A stretch of 64,000 nucleotides of DNA, taken from Clostridium sp. BSD9I1. Lineage in GTDB: Bacteria > Bacillota > Clostridia > Clostridiales > Clostridiaceae. Numbering within the stretch: position 1 is the first letter of the stretch; the number at the start of each line of letters is the position of its first letter. The notes beneath the pieces were generated by a model that did no database searches, was not told the DNA's origin, and worked only from the letters and a program-made list of their open reading frames with translations. The position numbers were made by a program, and so were the translations under genes. Location: positions 1,116,001 through 1,180,000 of the forward strand of contig NZ_FYAM01000023.1 in the NCBI RefSeq assembly GCF_900185645.1, read 5' to 3'. Shown here in pieces: positions 44,552 to 54,229 of this stretch.

Positions 44552-45106
44552 TTCGTATCTTTCCAAAGCTCTTATAAAATTTCCTTCAATTAATTCACTA
44601 AGCTTATCAATTATAACTTTAGGATTTTCCTTCATTCCTTCTTTCATCCATTGGATAACTAAGCCAGTAAATGCATGTGTATAAAAGTTGCCAATAAACT
44701 CCTTATCCTTTTTCTTAGCATTCATATTATGAGAAACTTCATCAACTACTCCCATAAGTAATTCATTTGTAACTGAATAGAGATATGTATCTAAATGATT
44801 TCTTCCTAAAGAATTTAAAGTATTGAGACAAAACGATTTATTATTTTCTATATAAATAAAAATTCTATAAAATCCGTCTGTCCATGTGTCATAACTCCTA
44901 TATTGAGATATACTTTCAACTGCTTCTGTCCTATAAATCCACTCGGTTAAATCATATATATCCTGAAAGTGATAATAAAATGTTTGTCTGTTAAGTCCAC
45001 AACTTTCTACAATCTGCTTAACAGATATTTTATTTAAAGGAATATCCTTCATTAACTCCTTTAAGGAATTGGCAAGGGCCTTTTTCGTTATTAAAGAACT
45101 AGACAA
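44540..45106 (-). CDS. TetR/AcrR family regulator (DhaS-like)
   Basis: A 188-residue protein starting at TTG 45106 (AGGTGATTAA site). Residues 1-55 are the TetR DNA-binding domain (ISVKQIVESCGLNRQTFYYHF), and the remaining helical part resembles the C-terminal ligand domain of DhaS-type regulators (GLVIQWMKEGMKENPKVII). Its position directly upstream of oleate hydratase, across a terminator and a palindromic site, suggests it represses ohyA in response to fatty acids; this is inference from context. Confidence 0.86.
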   Translation of the reverse strand: MSSSLITKKALANSLKELMKDIPLNKISVKQIVESCGLNRQTFYYHFQDIYDLTEWIYRTEAVESISQYRSYDTWTDGFYRIFIYIENNKSFCLNTLNSLGRNHLDTYLYSVTNELLMGVVDEVSHNMNAKKKDKEFIGNFYTHAFTGLVIQWMKEGMKENPKVIIDKLSELIEGNFIRALERYENKS

Positions 45107-45186
45107 TTAATCACCTACTATTTTCAAAGTTAATATATAATCCCACTTGAAATTATACCTAAATGAAAGATTTTACTCAATAAAAT

Positions 45187-45210
45187 AGGATAAACTTTAA
45201 AGTTCATCCT
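45187..45210 (-). terminator. Probable terminator after the 4HB chemoreceptor gene
   Basis: Stem aggatgaactt / aagtttatcct (one mismatch) with a T-rich tail on the minus strand, about 40 bp past the stop at 45250. Confidence 0.65.
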
Positions 45211-45249
45211 ATAATTTGTTATGTATTTTTACGATTATAAACTTGTTAA

Positions 45250-46959
45250 TTAAACAATAAACTTTGACATTTCTGCTTTTAGATTGTTTACAATTCCAAT
45301 AGATTCCCTTGTGCTTTCGACTATTCCATTAGTTTTTTCATTTACATGTATTATTTTCTCTGCTATATTAGTTGTTCCAGAAGCCCCCTCACCTGCTGCT
45401 TCTGCTACTTGTTCAATTGTTTGTAAAACATTTTGAACGGATACTAATAATTCTTCTGAAGTAGAACTAAATTCTGTAACTAGGTTATCTACAAAAGATG
45501 CATCTTCACTATACTTTTCTGCTACATTTAACATAGATTTATATTCATTAGATACATTCTCTGTCATAAAAATCAGTAGATTATTTGAACTACTTGAAAG
45601 ACTTCCTACTGATTGTATTACCTTTTCAGTTATGTTCTGTATTTGGATTACAGTTTCTTTTGATTGTTCTGCAAGCTTTCTTATCTCATCTGCAACCACC
45701 GAAAATCCCCTTCCAGCTTCACCAGCTCTGGCAGCTTCAATAGCTGCATTTAAGGCTAGCAAATTAGTTTGAGCTGTTATTTCCATTATTGCTTGAGATA
45801 AGATGCTAATTTGTTCAACCACCTTAGAGTCACTAATTGCTTTTTCTAATTCTACCTTAGTTTGAATAAATATAGTATTTGCTTTATCTTGAGCTTCAAT
45901 AACTCTATCCTTTGTTTCAATAGCTCTTATGTTTATTTCCCCAGCTGCCTCTGCACCCGCTTGAGATTTTTGAGATATAGATTGTACTGCTCTTTCAACT
46001 TCCTGAGTAGTAGCTGCTATTTCCTCAGCTGATGCGGCTGTTTCTTCCATGCCTGCCGAAAGTTCTTCGGTAGTAGAAGACACTTCTTGTACATTTTCCA
46101 TAAGTTCACTTGAATTTGCACTAATAACTTCATTTATTTTCAAAGTATTTTCAGCAGTAATCTTAACTTCCTTAATAATAGTCCTTAAATTTGATAAAAA
46201 TAAGTTTAATGCCTTGGCCAAATCTGCTATTTCGTCTTTAGAGTTAACTTTAATTTCTTGTGTTAAGTCTCCTCCTCTTTCAGCAAGTGCAAAAAGCTCT
46301 CTTTTTAAAACATTCAAAGATTTTAAAATCCCAGATATAATAGCACCCGCGAAAACTATTGCAATTACTGTTAAAACTGAAATAATTACTACTGATATCA
46401 GTATTGCTTTTGAATAAATATCATTTCCTTCATTACTTGCTGTCCTGGCCATTTCTTTATTAAAATTCACAAGCTCTAATAGAGATACCGCTGCACTGTC
46501 AAAGGATTTTTTACCTTCTCCGCTCATAATTTTCATGGCTTCATCAGTTTTTAAATTTCTACTAAGTTCTATTGCAGCTTCATTAGCTATTATATATTCA
46601 CTCCACTGCTTCTTTACCATTGAGTAAATCTCTTTATCTTTATCCTCATAAAGTGATTTCTCATATAAAGACATTATGTTTTCAATTTCCGCTTTTTTAG
46701 CTTCCATTTCCTTTTCCTTTGTACTCATTACACTCTTATCTACTGTTACTATATGTTCATATTCCAAAATTCTGAAATCCGACATCATTGTATTTAAGTC
46801 TTCTGAAAATATTATCTTTGGTATTCGATTTTCTGAAATTACAGTAGAGTGGTTATTAATCCTTTTCAAACTATTTATAGAAAAAACTCCTATAAAAATT
46901 AATGAAGCTACTAACATTGAAATTAAGATAATCAATTTACCTTTAATAGTTTTTAGCAA
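45250..46959 (-). CDS. Methyl-accepting chemotaxis protein with 4HB sensor domain
   Basis: This 569-residue receptor has a membrane helix at residues 8-29, a four-helix-bundle extracellular sensor (about 30-188), a second helix (about 189-212), a HAMP domain and a signalling coiled coil with [19 protein letters not shown] around residue 385. Starts at TTG 46959 after GGGGGAAAG. It is divergent from a TetR gene, and a perfect 44-bp palindrome separates them. Ligand unknown. Confidence 0.93.
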   Translation of the reverse strand: MLKTIKGKLIILISMLVASLIFIGVFSINSLKRINNHSTVISENRIPKIIFSEDLNTMMSDFRILEYEHIVTVDKSVMSTKEKEMEAKKAEIENIMSLYEKSLYEDKDKEIYSMVKKQWSEYIIANEAAIELSRNLKTDEAMKIMSGEGKKSFDSAAVSLLELVNFNKEMARTASNEGNDIYSKAILISVVIISVLTVIAIVFAGAIISGILKSLNVLKRELFALAERGGDLTQEIKVNSKDEIADLAKALNLFLSNLRTIIKEVKITAENTLKINEVISANSSELMENVQEVSSTTEELSAGMEETAASAEEIAATTQEVERAVQSISQKSQAGAEAAGEINIRAIETKDRVIEAQDKANTIFIQTKVELEKAISDSKVVEQISILSQAIMEITAQTNLLALNAAIEAARAGEAGRGFSVVADEIRKLAEQSKETVIQIQNITEKVIQSVGSLSSSSNNLLIFMTENVSNEYKSMLNVAEKYSEDASFVDNLVTEFSSTSEELLVSVQNVLQTIEQVAEAAGEGASGTTNIAEKIIHVNEKTNGIVESTRESIGIVNNLKAEMSKFIV

Positions 46960-47072
46960 TTGCTTTCCCCCTAACCTAATAAAATATTTAACTATACTAT
47001 CGTTCGATATATAATCTACTTTAATTTTATTAATTATATATTAACAATTATATTTTTATAGACATATTGTTG

Positions 47073-47116
47073 ATTAAGAAACTTATAAATATTATAATAT
47101 TTATAAGTTTCTTAAT
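47073..47116. promoter_or_regulatory. 44-bp perfect palindrome between divergent genes
   Basis: The sequence reads identically on both strands over 44 bases (left half attaagaaacttataaatatt-type, split in the centre at 47094/47095). It lies between a chemoreceptor gene (minus) and a TetR gene (plus). It could be the TetR operator, or a bidirectional hairpin, and has no T run to mark it as a plain terminator. Confidence 0.8.
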
Positions 47117-47181
47117 AATATCAATTAATTTCAAAGTATTACCTTCACAATAGAATGACTATGAAATGAGGAAATATTCTA

Positions 47182-47805
47182 ATGTCAAAAAACTCTAGCG
47201 ATAAAAGATCACTTCAAACTAAAAAGATAATAAAAGATACTTTATCAGATTTAATTGAAGAAAAGGGTTTTAATGAAATATCAGTTACAGACTTAACTAG
47301 AAGAGCTAATATAAATAGAGGTACATTTTATCTACATTATGCTGATAAATATGATTTATTAGAACAGGTCGAAGAAGAATTGATAAAAGAAATTCAAGAG
47401 CATACCAAAAATTTAGATTGCCTAGATTTGCTAAATATAAATCTTGTAAGTGACTCTGATCCATTTACAATAAAGCTTCTTGAATATATTAAAGAAAATG
47501 CAAGCTTCATTAAGGCTATTTTAGGTCCAAAGGGTGATCCCATGTTTCGCATTAAGCTTAAAAAACTTATAGAAGCTAATTTATTTGAAAAACAACTGTC
47601 AAGTGAGTATAATCCAGGAAATATGTTAGTTGAGGAAGAGTATTTTATTTCTTACGTACTTTCAGCTCATTTAGGAGTAATTATGCATTGGCTTGAAAAT
47701 GACCTAGAAAAATCCCCAAGGGACATAGCACTGATGTTATCGAAACTATCTATGCTTGGAAGTTTTACGGTGTCAGGACTAGGAAATACTAAGAATGAAA
47801 TTTAA
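47182..47805 (+). CDS. TetR/AcrR family regulator
   Basis: A 207-residue protein. Residues 10-60 are the TetR helix-turn-helix (ISVTDLTRRANINRGTFYLHY), the rest a helical ligand domain with VIMHWLENDLEKSPRDIA as in the C-terminal domain of clostridial TetR proteins. The ATG lies after GAGGAAA. It is divergent from the 4HB chemoreceptor gene and convergent with the MATE gene, so its target may be either; the large palindrome upstream favours autoregulation. Confidence 0.88.
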   Translation: MSKNSSDKRSLQTKKIIKDTLSDLIEEKGFNEISVTDLTRRANINRGTFYLHYADKYDLLEQVEEELIKEIQEHTKNLDCLDLLNINLVSDSDPFTIKLLEYIKENASFIKAILGPKGDPMFRIKLKKLIEANLFEKQLSSEYNPGNMLVEEEYFISYVLSAHLGVIMHWLENDLEKSPRDIALMLSKLSMLGSFTVSGLGNTKNEI

Positions 47806-47865
47806 TACTAACTCTTAGATTTCATTTCTTAAAATTCATTTTGTTTCTAGAAAATATAGATTATT

Positions 47866-47905
47866 AAGAGATTTATTAGCTTTAATTTGACTTAATAAAT
47901 CTCTT
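47866..47905. terminator. Bidirectional terminator between TetR and MATE genes
   Basis: Perfect 13-bp stem aagagatttatta / taataaatctctt with T-rich flanks, between the convergent genes. Confidence 0.82.
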
Positions 47906-47963
47906 ATTTAATATTGATATTATAATCTTGTAATTTATGATTTTCCTAGTATTTGTAATGTAT

Positions 47964-49373
47964 TTATCTCAACTTTATATATTTCCATTTTCCTGTTTTA
48001 AATCTTATATAAACAAATAGCCATCTTACAAATTGGTCTACAAATACCGCCATCCACGCTCCCGCCAGTCCATATCCACATATGTTGACAAATATATGTG
48101 CAAGTGCAACTCTAATTAGTATTGCTCCAAAAAATGTAGCTATTAAAGGCCAAAATGTATCTCCTGCTCCTCTTAGCCCTCCTGCTAATATAAGCTGAGA
48201 TGACTGAAACGGTTGCACTAACGCTATTATTTTTAAGGCTATAGATGATTTCTTTATAATCTCTGGATCATTTGAATATAATCCTACAAGCTGCGGACCA
48301 AAGAAAAAGAATATTACAGCCATAAACGTAGATATCATTGATCCAATTTTTCGTGTTTCTTTTGCATAATTTTCAGCCTGAGAATGTTCGTTAGTTCCAA
48401 GGCTTCTACCCACTAAGGATGAGGCTGCTATCCCAAAGGCCTGGCCTGGCTGGAATGAAAGACTTAATATATTTAGTGATATCTGATGCGCTGCGTAAAC
48501 AACGGTTCCAAGTCCTGCAACTATTTTAACAAATAAAAGCACGCCCACCCTTAAAGCCAGTTGCTCTAAAGAAGCAGGTACACCTATCTTTATTAAATTG
48601 TACATTATATTTTTATTAAACTTAAAAGGCTTTTTTAAATTAAGTTTAATGATACTTTCACCTTTTATAACATATCTAAATAAAAGTATACTTGCAACCA
48701 CATTTGATATAGCAGTTGATATTCCTGCTCCAGTGATGCCAAGGCTTGGAAAGCCTAAAAGACCATATATAAGAATTGCATTACCAATAACATTTAAAAA
48801 ATTTGCTTTCAGGTTTATCTTCATGGGTATTTTTGTTTCGCCAATTCCTCTAAGTGCTGCTGATATAGACATACTAAATGATTGAAATATAAACCCTATC
48901 ATAATAATTTTAAAATAAGTTTTACCCACTCCTAAAGTATCAGATTGTGCTCCCATAAACTTCATAATAGGCTCAGTAAACATTATTCCAAGGATTGATA
49001 GAGGTATTGCTAGCATCATCAAGCTTAACAACATTACATGCTTTAATGTTGTTTCTATTTTTTCATTTTTACCAGCCCCTAGATACCTGGCAACCATAGC
49101 TGTACCACCTACATTTAAAGCCTGAACAAGGGACAATCCTATAAATAAGGGTTGATTTGTTATACCTACAGCTGCAACAGAAGCTGCTGCTACTCCATTA
49201 TCAGTTATTCTTCCAAGCATCATCATGTCTATCATACTAAAAAGTGATCCTAAAAGAAGTTCTACAAGAACAGGCCATGCAATATTAATAACATCAGCTC
49301 TGATTGAATTATTAAACCACAAAAACAATTTACTTTTTTCAGCATTCTTATATTCTAAGTCAGCCATTATCAT
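47964..49373 (-). CDS. MATE family multidrug efflux transporter
   Basis: A 469-residue protein with twelve membrane segments in two homologous halves. Features of the MATE family: NIAWPVLVELLLGSLFSMID at the first helix, GTAMVARYLGAG, and in the second half GQAFGIAASSLVGRSLG. It would export cationic drugs or metabolites in exchange for Na+ or H+. Two closely spaced ATGs (49373, 49367) compete for one AGAAAGAAG site. The TetR gene on the other side of the terminator may be linked. Confidence 0.92.
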   Translation of the reverse strand: MIMADLEYKNAEKSKLFLWFNNSIRADVINIAWPVLVELLLGSLFSMIDMMMLGRITDNGVAAASVAAVGITNQPLFIGLSLVQALNVGGTAMVARYLGAGKNEKIETTLKHVMLLSLMMLAIPLSILGIMFTEPIMKFMGAQSDTLGVGKTYFKIIMIGFIFQSFSMSISAALRGIGETKIPMKINLKANFLNVIGNAILIYGLLGFPSLGITGAGISTAISNVVASILLFRYVIKGESIIKLNLKKPFKFNKNIMYNLIKIGVPASLEQLALRVGVLLFVKIVAGLGTVVYAAHQISLNILSLSFQPGQAFGIAASSLVGRSLGTNEHSQAENYAKETRKIGSMISTFMAVIFFFFGPQLVGLYSNDPEIIKKSSIALKIIALVQPFQSSQLILAGGLRGAGDTFWPLIATFFGAILIRVALAHIFVNICGYGLAGAWMAVFVDQFVRWLFVYIRFKTGKWKYIKLR

Positions 49374-49543
49374 TCTTCTTTCTATATCTTATTTGTATAT
49401 CTTTTATTGTACACTACATTATATTCGCTTTAAAAATATATTTCCCAGGATAACAGTCTAAAAAACTTATTTTTATACGTTTACTCTAGGTTTATCTTTG
49501 AATAATTTACTTTTTTATACATAATTAATTTATTATAAATTAA

Positions 49544-49569
49544 AACCCTGAGGATCACTCCTCAGGGTT
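49544..49569 (-). terminator. Terminator of the marR-ftsH-thioesterase unit
   Basis: Perfect 10-bp stem aaccctgagg / cctcagggtt with TTTTAATTT after it on the minus strand, 17 bp past the thioesterase stop. Confidence 0.9.
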
Positions 49570-49586
49570 ACAATATTATATTGTAT

Positions 49587-50003
49587 TTATTTAAGATTTT
49601 CTAGTTTACTCCAAAGATCTGGATTCTTCTTTTTAACATTTAATATTTTAAAGTTTTCTTTATTTACAAATGCCTGAGTAGTTTTTCCTTCTGCAATAAG
49701 TTTATCATCATCATTTCTTATAACCCTATATTGTAACACTACCTTAATTGGAGTTAATTCATCTAAACTAGTTTCAATTATAAGATTTTCAGCATACTTT
49801 GCTCCTTGAATATATTTACATTGTGTTTCAATGAGCGGCATCATTATGCCCATATCTTCTATATCCTTATATGAAACACCTGATCCAACAATAAAATCTT
49901 CTCTTGCAGTTTCAAAATATACATAATAATTAGAGTGATGCACAATTCCCATTTGGTCTGTTTCTGCATACCTAACCTTTAGCTCTGTTGTACTTTTATA
50001 CAT
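49587..50003 (-). CDS. Acyl-CoA thioesterase (4HBT, YbgC/FadM-like)
   Basis: A 138-residue hotdog-fold protein with the catalytic signature RYAETDQMGIVHHSNYYVYFE split here around the Asp-Gln pair (Asp in AETDQMG). Such enzymes hydrolyse acyl-CoA or acyl-ACP thioesters. It lies 53 bp downstream of ftsH on the same strand and is followed by a strong terminator. The physiological thioester is unknown. Confidence 0.9.
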   Translation of the reverse strand: MYKSTTELKVRYAETDQMGIVHHSNYYVYFETAREDFIVGSGVSYKDIEDMGIMMPLIETQCKYIQGAKYAENLIIETSLDELTPIKVVLQYRVIRNDDDKLIAEGKTTQAFVNKENFKILNVKKKNPDLWSKLENLK

Positions 50004-50056
50004 AAAAAACTCATTCCTTTCATTAGTACTTAAAGTTCACTCTATATTTTTTTAAC

Positions 50057-51991
50057 TTATGTGTTACTCTTATTTAAAACTTCCGTTTTGTCATCTCCCA
50101 ATACTTCAGTTTTATCATCATTTATAACTTGAGTCTTATCACTATCTAAAATTTCTGTGCTACCACCATTTAAAATTTCCATGAATTCATCACCTGATAT
50201 AGTTTCTTTTTCCCACAAATACTTTGCCAATTCATGAAGTTTATCTTTATTTTCATTTAAAATATCAACTGCTTTTTTATAAGATTCTTTAATTATTTTT
50301 AAAACTTCTGTATCTACCTTTGCTGCAGTTTCAGCAGAACAAGCTAGGGATGCATCTCCCCCAAGATATTGATTTGATACAGTTTCTAGCGCCATCATGC
50401 TAAAATCTTCACTCATACCATAACGTGTAACCATTGCTCTAGCGATTCTTGTTGCTTGCTCAATATCATTGGAAGCACCTGTGGTAATAGAATCGAATAT
50501 AATTTCCTCTGCAGCACGTCCACCAGTAAAAGTAGTAATTTTATTAAGCATTTCTTCTTTAGACATTAAAACACGTTCTCCCTCTTCCACCTGCATAGTA
50601 TATCCAAGTGCACCAGAGGTTCTAGGGATAATAGTAATTTTATGAACAGGTGCAGTATTTTTTTGCTTTGCTGCAACCAAGGCATGCCCAATTTCATGAT
50701 AAGCAACAATAAGTTTTTCTTTTGTTGGAACAACAGCTCCCTTTCGTTGATATCCAGCAATAACTGTTTCAATAGATTCATCAAAGTCAGATTGATTTAC
50801 CTCTATTCTGTTGCTTCTTACAGCTCTTAATGCCGCCTCATTTGCAATGTTTGCAAGCTCAGCACCTGATGCTCCAGAGGTTGCTCTTGCTACTTTATTA
50901 TAATCAATATTTTTATCTACTTTAATTTTTTTAGTATGCACCTTTAAGATTTCTTCTCGTCCTTTTAAATCAGGAAGCTCTACCGGAACACGTCTGTCAA
51001 ATCTACCAGGTCTTAAAAGAGCCTTATCTAGTATTTCAGGACGATTAGTTGCAGCAAGAATTACAACTCCTTTGCCACCATCAAACCCATCCATTTCAGT
51101 TAATAATTGATTAAGTGTTTGTTCTCGTTCGTCATTTCCAGTCATGCCGGAATTGTCACGCTTTTTTCCAATAGCATCAATTTCATCTATGAATACAATA
51201 CAAGGAGCCTTTTCTTGCGCCTGCTTAAATAAATCTCTTACCCTTGCTGCACCCATACCTACAAACATCTCAACGAACTCAGATCCTGAAATAGAAAAAA
51301 ATGGAACTTTCGCCTCACCAGCAACTGCCTGAGCAAGTAGTGTTTTCCCTGTACCTGGAGGACCAACTAGTAATGCTCCCTTTGGAAGTCTTGCTCCAAT
51401 TTCTTTGTATTTATCAGGTCTATGCAAAAAGTCTACAATCTCAGTAAGTGCTTCTTTTGCCTCGTCTTGGCCAGCAACGTCTCCAAAGGTCTTACCTGTT
51501 TGTGCAGCAACATAAACTTTGGCATTACTTTTTCCAAAACTCATTTTATTTCCCATGCCACCCATTTTCTTTTGCATCATTCTTCCAAGTATCTGCCCCA
51601 TTCCTATGAAAAGAACCATTGGTAAAATCCAATTCATTAAAAAATTAGTAAGTGGAGAATTTTCTTTAGGAATTACTCTAGAGTATTTAATTTCTTTAGC
51701 TTTTTTAGCATCTTCCAAACGCTGAACAAAGTCTTTATCCTCTAATCTTCCTGTCTCATATATCTTTTCTTCACCATCTGCTTTAGAATTAAATATAATC
51801 TTTGTATCCCTTACCTCCACTGTATCAATTTTTTTCTCATTTATCATTTTTACAAATGTTCCATAATCAACTTCAGAAATACGTTGTTTTTGAAGATTAG
51901 GCATAAGCCATGTATTTAGCATCATAAGTCCTATAAATGCCAGTATATAATAATAAAACAAAGGACCTTTAAGTTTCTTTATATTTTTCAT
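50057..51991 (-). CDS. ftsH: ATP-dependent zinc metalloprotease FtsH
   Basis: A 644-residue membrane protease: membrane helix at residues 8-30, extracellular domain, second helix (about 112-135), AAA ATPase with GPPGTGKT (about 210) and DEIDAIG, SRH region with RPGRFDRR, and the zinc protease motif HEIGH (about 437). The C-terminus ends with three acidic repeats of the type DDKTEVL that most FtsH proteins lack. It degrades membrane and regulatory proteins such as Spo0E and SpoVM in sporulating bacteria. MarR is encoded 33 bp upstream. Confidence 0.95.
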   Translation of the reverse strand: MKNIKKLKGPLFYYYILAFIGLMMLNTWLMPNLQKQRISEVDYGTFVKMINEKKIDTVEVRDTKIIFNSKADGEEKIYETGRLEDKDFVQRLEDAKKAKEIKYSRVIPKENSPLTNFLMNWILPMVLFIGMGQILGRMMQKKMGGMGNKMSFGKSNAKVYVAAQTGKTFGDVAGQDEAKEALTEIVDFLHRPDKYKEIGARLPKGALLVGPPGTGKTLLAQAVAGEAKVPFFSISGSEFVEMFVGMGAARVRDLFKQAQEKAPCIVFIDEIDAIGKKRDNSGMTGNDEREQTLNQLLTEMDGFDGGKGVVILAATNRPEILDKALLRPGRFDRRVPVELPDLKGREEILKVHTKKIKVDKNIDYNKVARATSGASGAELANIANEAALRAVRSNRIEVNQSDFDESIETVIAGYQRKGAVVPTKEKLIVAYHEIGHALVAAKQKNTAPVHKITIIPRTSGALGYTMQVEEGERVLMSKEEMLNKITTFTGGRAAEEIIFDSITTGASNDIEQATRIARAMVTRYGMSEDFSMMALETVSNQYLGGDASLACSAETAAKVDTEVLKIIKESYKKAVDILNENKDKLHELAKYLWEKETISGDEFMEILNGGSTEILDSDKTQVINDDKTEVLGDDKTEVLNKSNT

Positions 51992-52024
51992 TTTTATTAA
52001 TACTCCTTATCTTAATTAATTTTA

Positions 52025-52477
52025 CTATAAACTCATATCTGAATTATTTATCTTCTGTAATAAAACATTTAGCTTTTGTAATCCTTCAATAATGTCATTT
52101 ATATTTTCTGTAGATTCGGTTTTTAAAGAAATATCAAACTTTCTCGTAAGCAAATCTTCAATATCTAAAATAGCACTTTCTCCCTTTTCTGACAAGTGAA
52201 CTTTTACAACTCTTTCATCCATCTTATCTCGCACACGATTTAAAAACCCTTCTTTTTCTAACTTCCTACACATAGCTGAAATATTTGCCCCTGCCACACA
52301 TAAATTCTTTCCTAAATTTCCAATTGTTTGTTCCTGTTCTCTAACATCTGTAAGTATTCTTACCTGCATAGCAGTTAACCCATGCTTGTCATACATGGGG
52401 CGGAAAATACTATCCATATTTACCGATATATCTCTAAGCAAATTCCATATAGTATTATTAAAATCCATAACCTCCAT
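52025..52477 (-). CDS. MarR family regulator
   Basis: A 150-residue winged-helix protein. The DNA-binding wing is seen in CVAGANISAMCRKLEKEGFL and DKMDERVVKVHLSEKGE. GGAGGAATAG precedes the ATG; an internal ATG three codons later is possible. The gene is immediately upstream of ftsH with no terminator, so FtsH expression may be under its own control. Ligand unknown. Confidence 0.9.
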   Translation of the reverse strand: MEVMDFNNTIWNLLRDISVNMDSIFRPMYDKHGLTAMQVRILTDVREQEQTIGNLGKNLCVAGANISAMCRKLEKEGFLNRVRDKMDERVVKVHLSEKGESAILDIEDLLTRKFDISLKTESTENINDIIEGLQKLNVLLQKINNSDMSL

Positions 52478-52653
52478 ATTCTATTCCTCCAAACTTTTTG
52501 TAAACATTCATTAAATTATATATACAATATAGATAATATGTTTTATAATTTATATTGTCAATACACAGAACAGTTAATTAATAAATTAGTCATAAATGTT
52601 TATTAAAGTTTTCATATATTGTATAAATTATAGTTCAAAAGGAAGTCATGCTT

Positions 52654-54189
52654 ATGAAAAAATTATTAAAATTACTTTTTAGCAGAGCATTTTTAATTGG
52701 ATGTGCTATTCTTGTTCAGATTTTTACTCTTGTTATTATGATTTGGAAGTTTGGAGAATATTTCATTTATTTTAATACTATCAGCTCTCTACTCAGCGCT
52801 ATTGCAGTACTGTGGATTATTAACAATAAAAACAACCCTGCATATAAGATAGCCTGGATAATTCCAATTATGCTGTTTCCTATTTTCGGAGGACTTTTTT
52901 ATTTAATGTTTGGTGGGAACCAGATTAGCAAGCGTAATAAACAAAAAATGAAATTAATGTATAGTAAAATGTTTAATATTTTAAATAGAGATAAAAATAC
53001 TTTAAAGGAAATTGAATCTAAAGATAAAAATGCGGCAAATCAAGCACGTTATATAGAAAAGTATTCTTTATGTCCTGTATACCCAAATTTATTTTCAGAG
53101 TATTTAACACCTGGGGAAATGAAATTCGAAAGATTAAAACAAGAATTAAAAAAAGCACAGAAATATATATTTTTAGAATATTTTATTATCGAAGAAGGAG
53201 TCATGTGGAATTCTATTTTAGATATTCTCATAGAAAAAGTAAATCAAGGCGTAGATGTTCGTGTGATTTATGATGATTTTGGCTGCTTAACAAAACTTCC
53301 ATATAAATATGATAAACATCTAAAAAATCTTGGCATTAAGTGTTGTGCTTTTAATCCTCTCATTCCAGTACTATCAATAAGAATAAATAATCGTGATCAT
53401 CGTAAAATTGTTGTGATTGATGGCCATACAGCCTTTACAGGTGGTGTTAACCTTGCAGATGAATATATAAACGCCTGCGAAAAATATGGGCATTGGAAAG
53501 ACTCTGCCATTATGATTCAAGGTGAAGCAGTTTGGAACTTTACAATTATGTTTCTTTCTCTGTGGAACTATTTGAACAATACAGATGAAGACTATGATAA
53601 GTATAAGTGTTTGTTCGCTGATGGAAAAGCATTTGAAAAGGATGGCTATATACTTCCTTTCGCTGATAGTCCTTTAGATGGGGAAGCTTTAGGTGAATCT
53701 GTATATATGAACTTAATTAACAATGCAAAGGATTATATCTACATCAATACTCCTTATTTAATTCTTGACCATGAAATGACTATTGCTCTATCTTTGGCAG
53801 CAAAACGTGGAGTGGATGTTAAAATCGTAACTCCTTTTATTCCTGATAAAGCCTATGTTCATACAGTAACTCGTTCATATTATAAACCTTTAATTGAAAG
53901 TGGCGTAAAGATTTATGAATATACCCCTGGCTTTATTCACGCTAAGTCTATTGTGGCAGACGATGACTTTGCTATAATAGGTACCATTAATCTTGACTAC
54001 AGAAGCCTTTATCTACACTTTGAATGTGCAGTATGGATGTACAAAACAAGTAGTATTCTTGATATTAAGGGTGATTTTATTGATACACTGAAAAAATGTA
54101 AATTTGTTGATTTAAATCAATATAGAAATTTATCCTGGTATAAAAAGATTATGACATTAGTTTTACGTGTGTTTGCACCGCTGATGTAA
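52654..54189 (+). CDS. cls: Cardiolipin synthase
   Basis: A 511-residue phospholipase D-type enzyme. ATG at 52654 chosen because the AAGGAAG site is eight bases away (the ATG at 52648 is too close). Two N-terminal membrane helices are followed by two HKD catalytic motifs, seen as NNRDHRKIVVIDGH (about residue 250) and FIHAKSIVADDDFAIIG (about 430). It condenses two phosphatidylglycerol molecules to cardiolipin. The bidirectional terminator follows immediately. Confidence 0.94.
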   Translation: MKKLLKLLFSRAFLIGCAILVQIFTLVIMIWKFGEYFIYFNTISSLLSAIAVLWIINNKNNPAYKIAWIIPIMLFPIFGGLFYLMFGGNQISKRNKQKMKLMYSKMFNILNRDKNTLKEIESKDKNAANQARYIEKYSLCPVYPNLFSEYLTPGEMKFERLKQELKKAQKYIFLEYFIIEEGVMWNSILDILIEKVNQGVDVRVIYDDFGCLTKLPYKYDKHLKNLGIKCCAFNPLIPVLSIRINNRDHRKIVVIDGHTAFTGGVNLADEYINACEKYGHWKDSAIMIQGEAVWNFTIMFLSLWNYLNNTDEDYDKYKCLFADGKAFEKDGYILPFADSPLDGEALGESVYMNLINNAKDYIYINTPYLILDHEMTIALSLAAKRGVDVKIVTPFIPDKAYVHTVTRSYYKPLIESGVKIYEYTPGFIHAKSIVADDDFAIIGTINLDYRSLYLHFECAVWMYKTSSILDIKGDFIDTLKKCKFVDLNQYRNLSWYKKIMTLVLRVFAPLM

Positions 54190-54229
54190 AAAAGAAGGAA
54201 TTTCGCTTTTGCGAAATTCCTTCTTTTTT
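54188..54229. terminator. Bidirectional terminator between cls and htpG
   Basis: Perfect 19-bp stem aaaaaagaaggaatttcgc / gcgaaattccttctttttt with a TTTT loop; it overlaps the stop codons at both ends. Confidence 0.95.
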
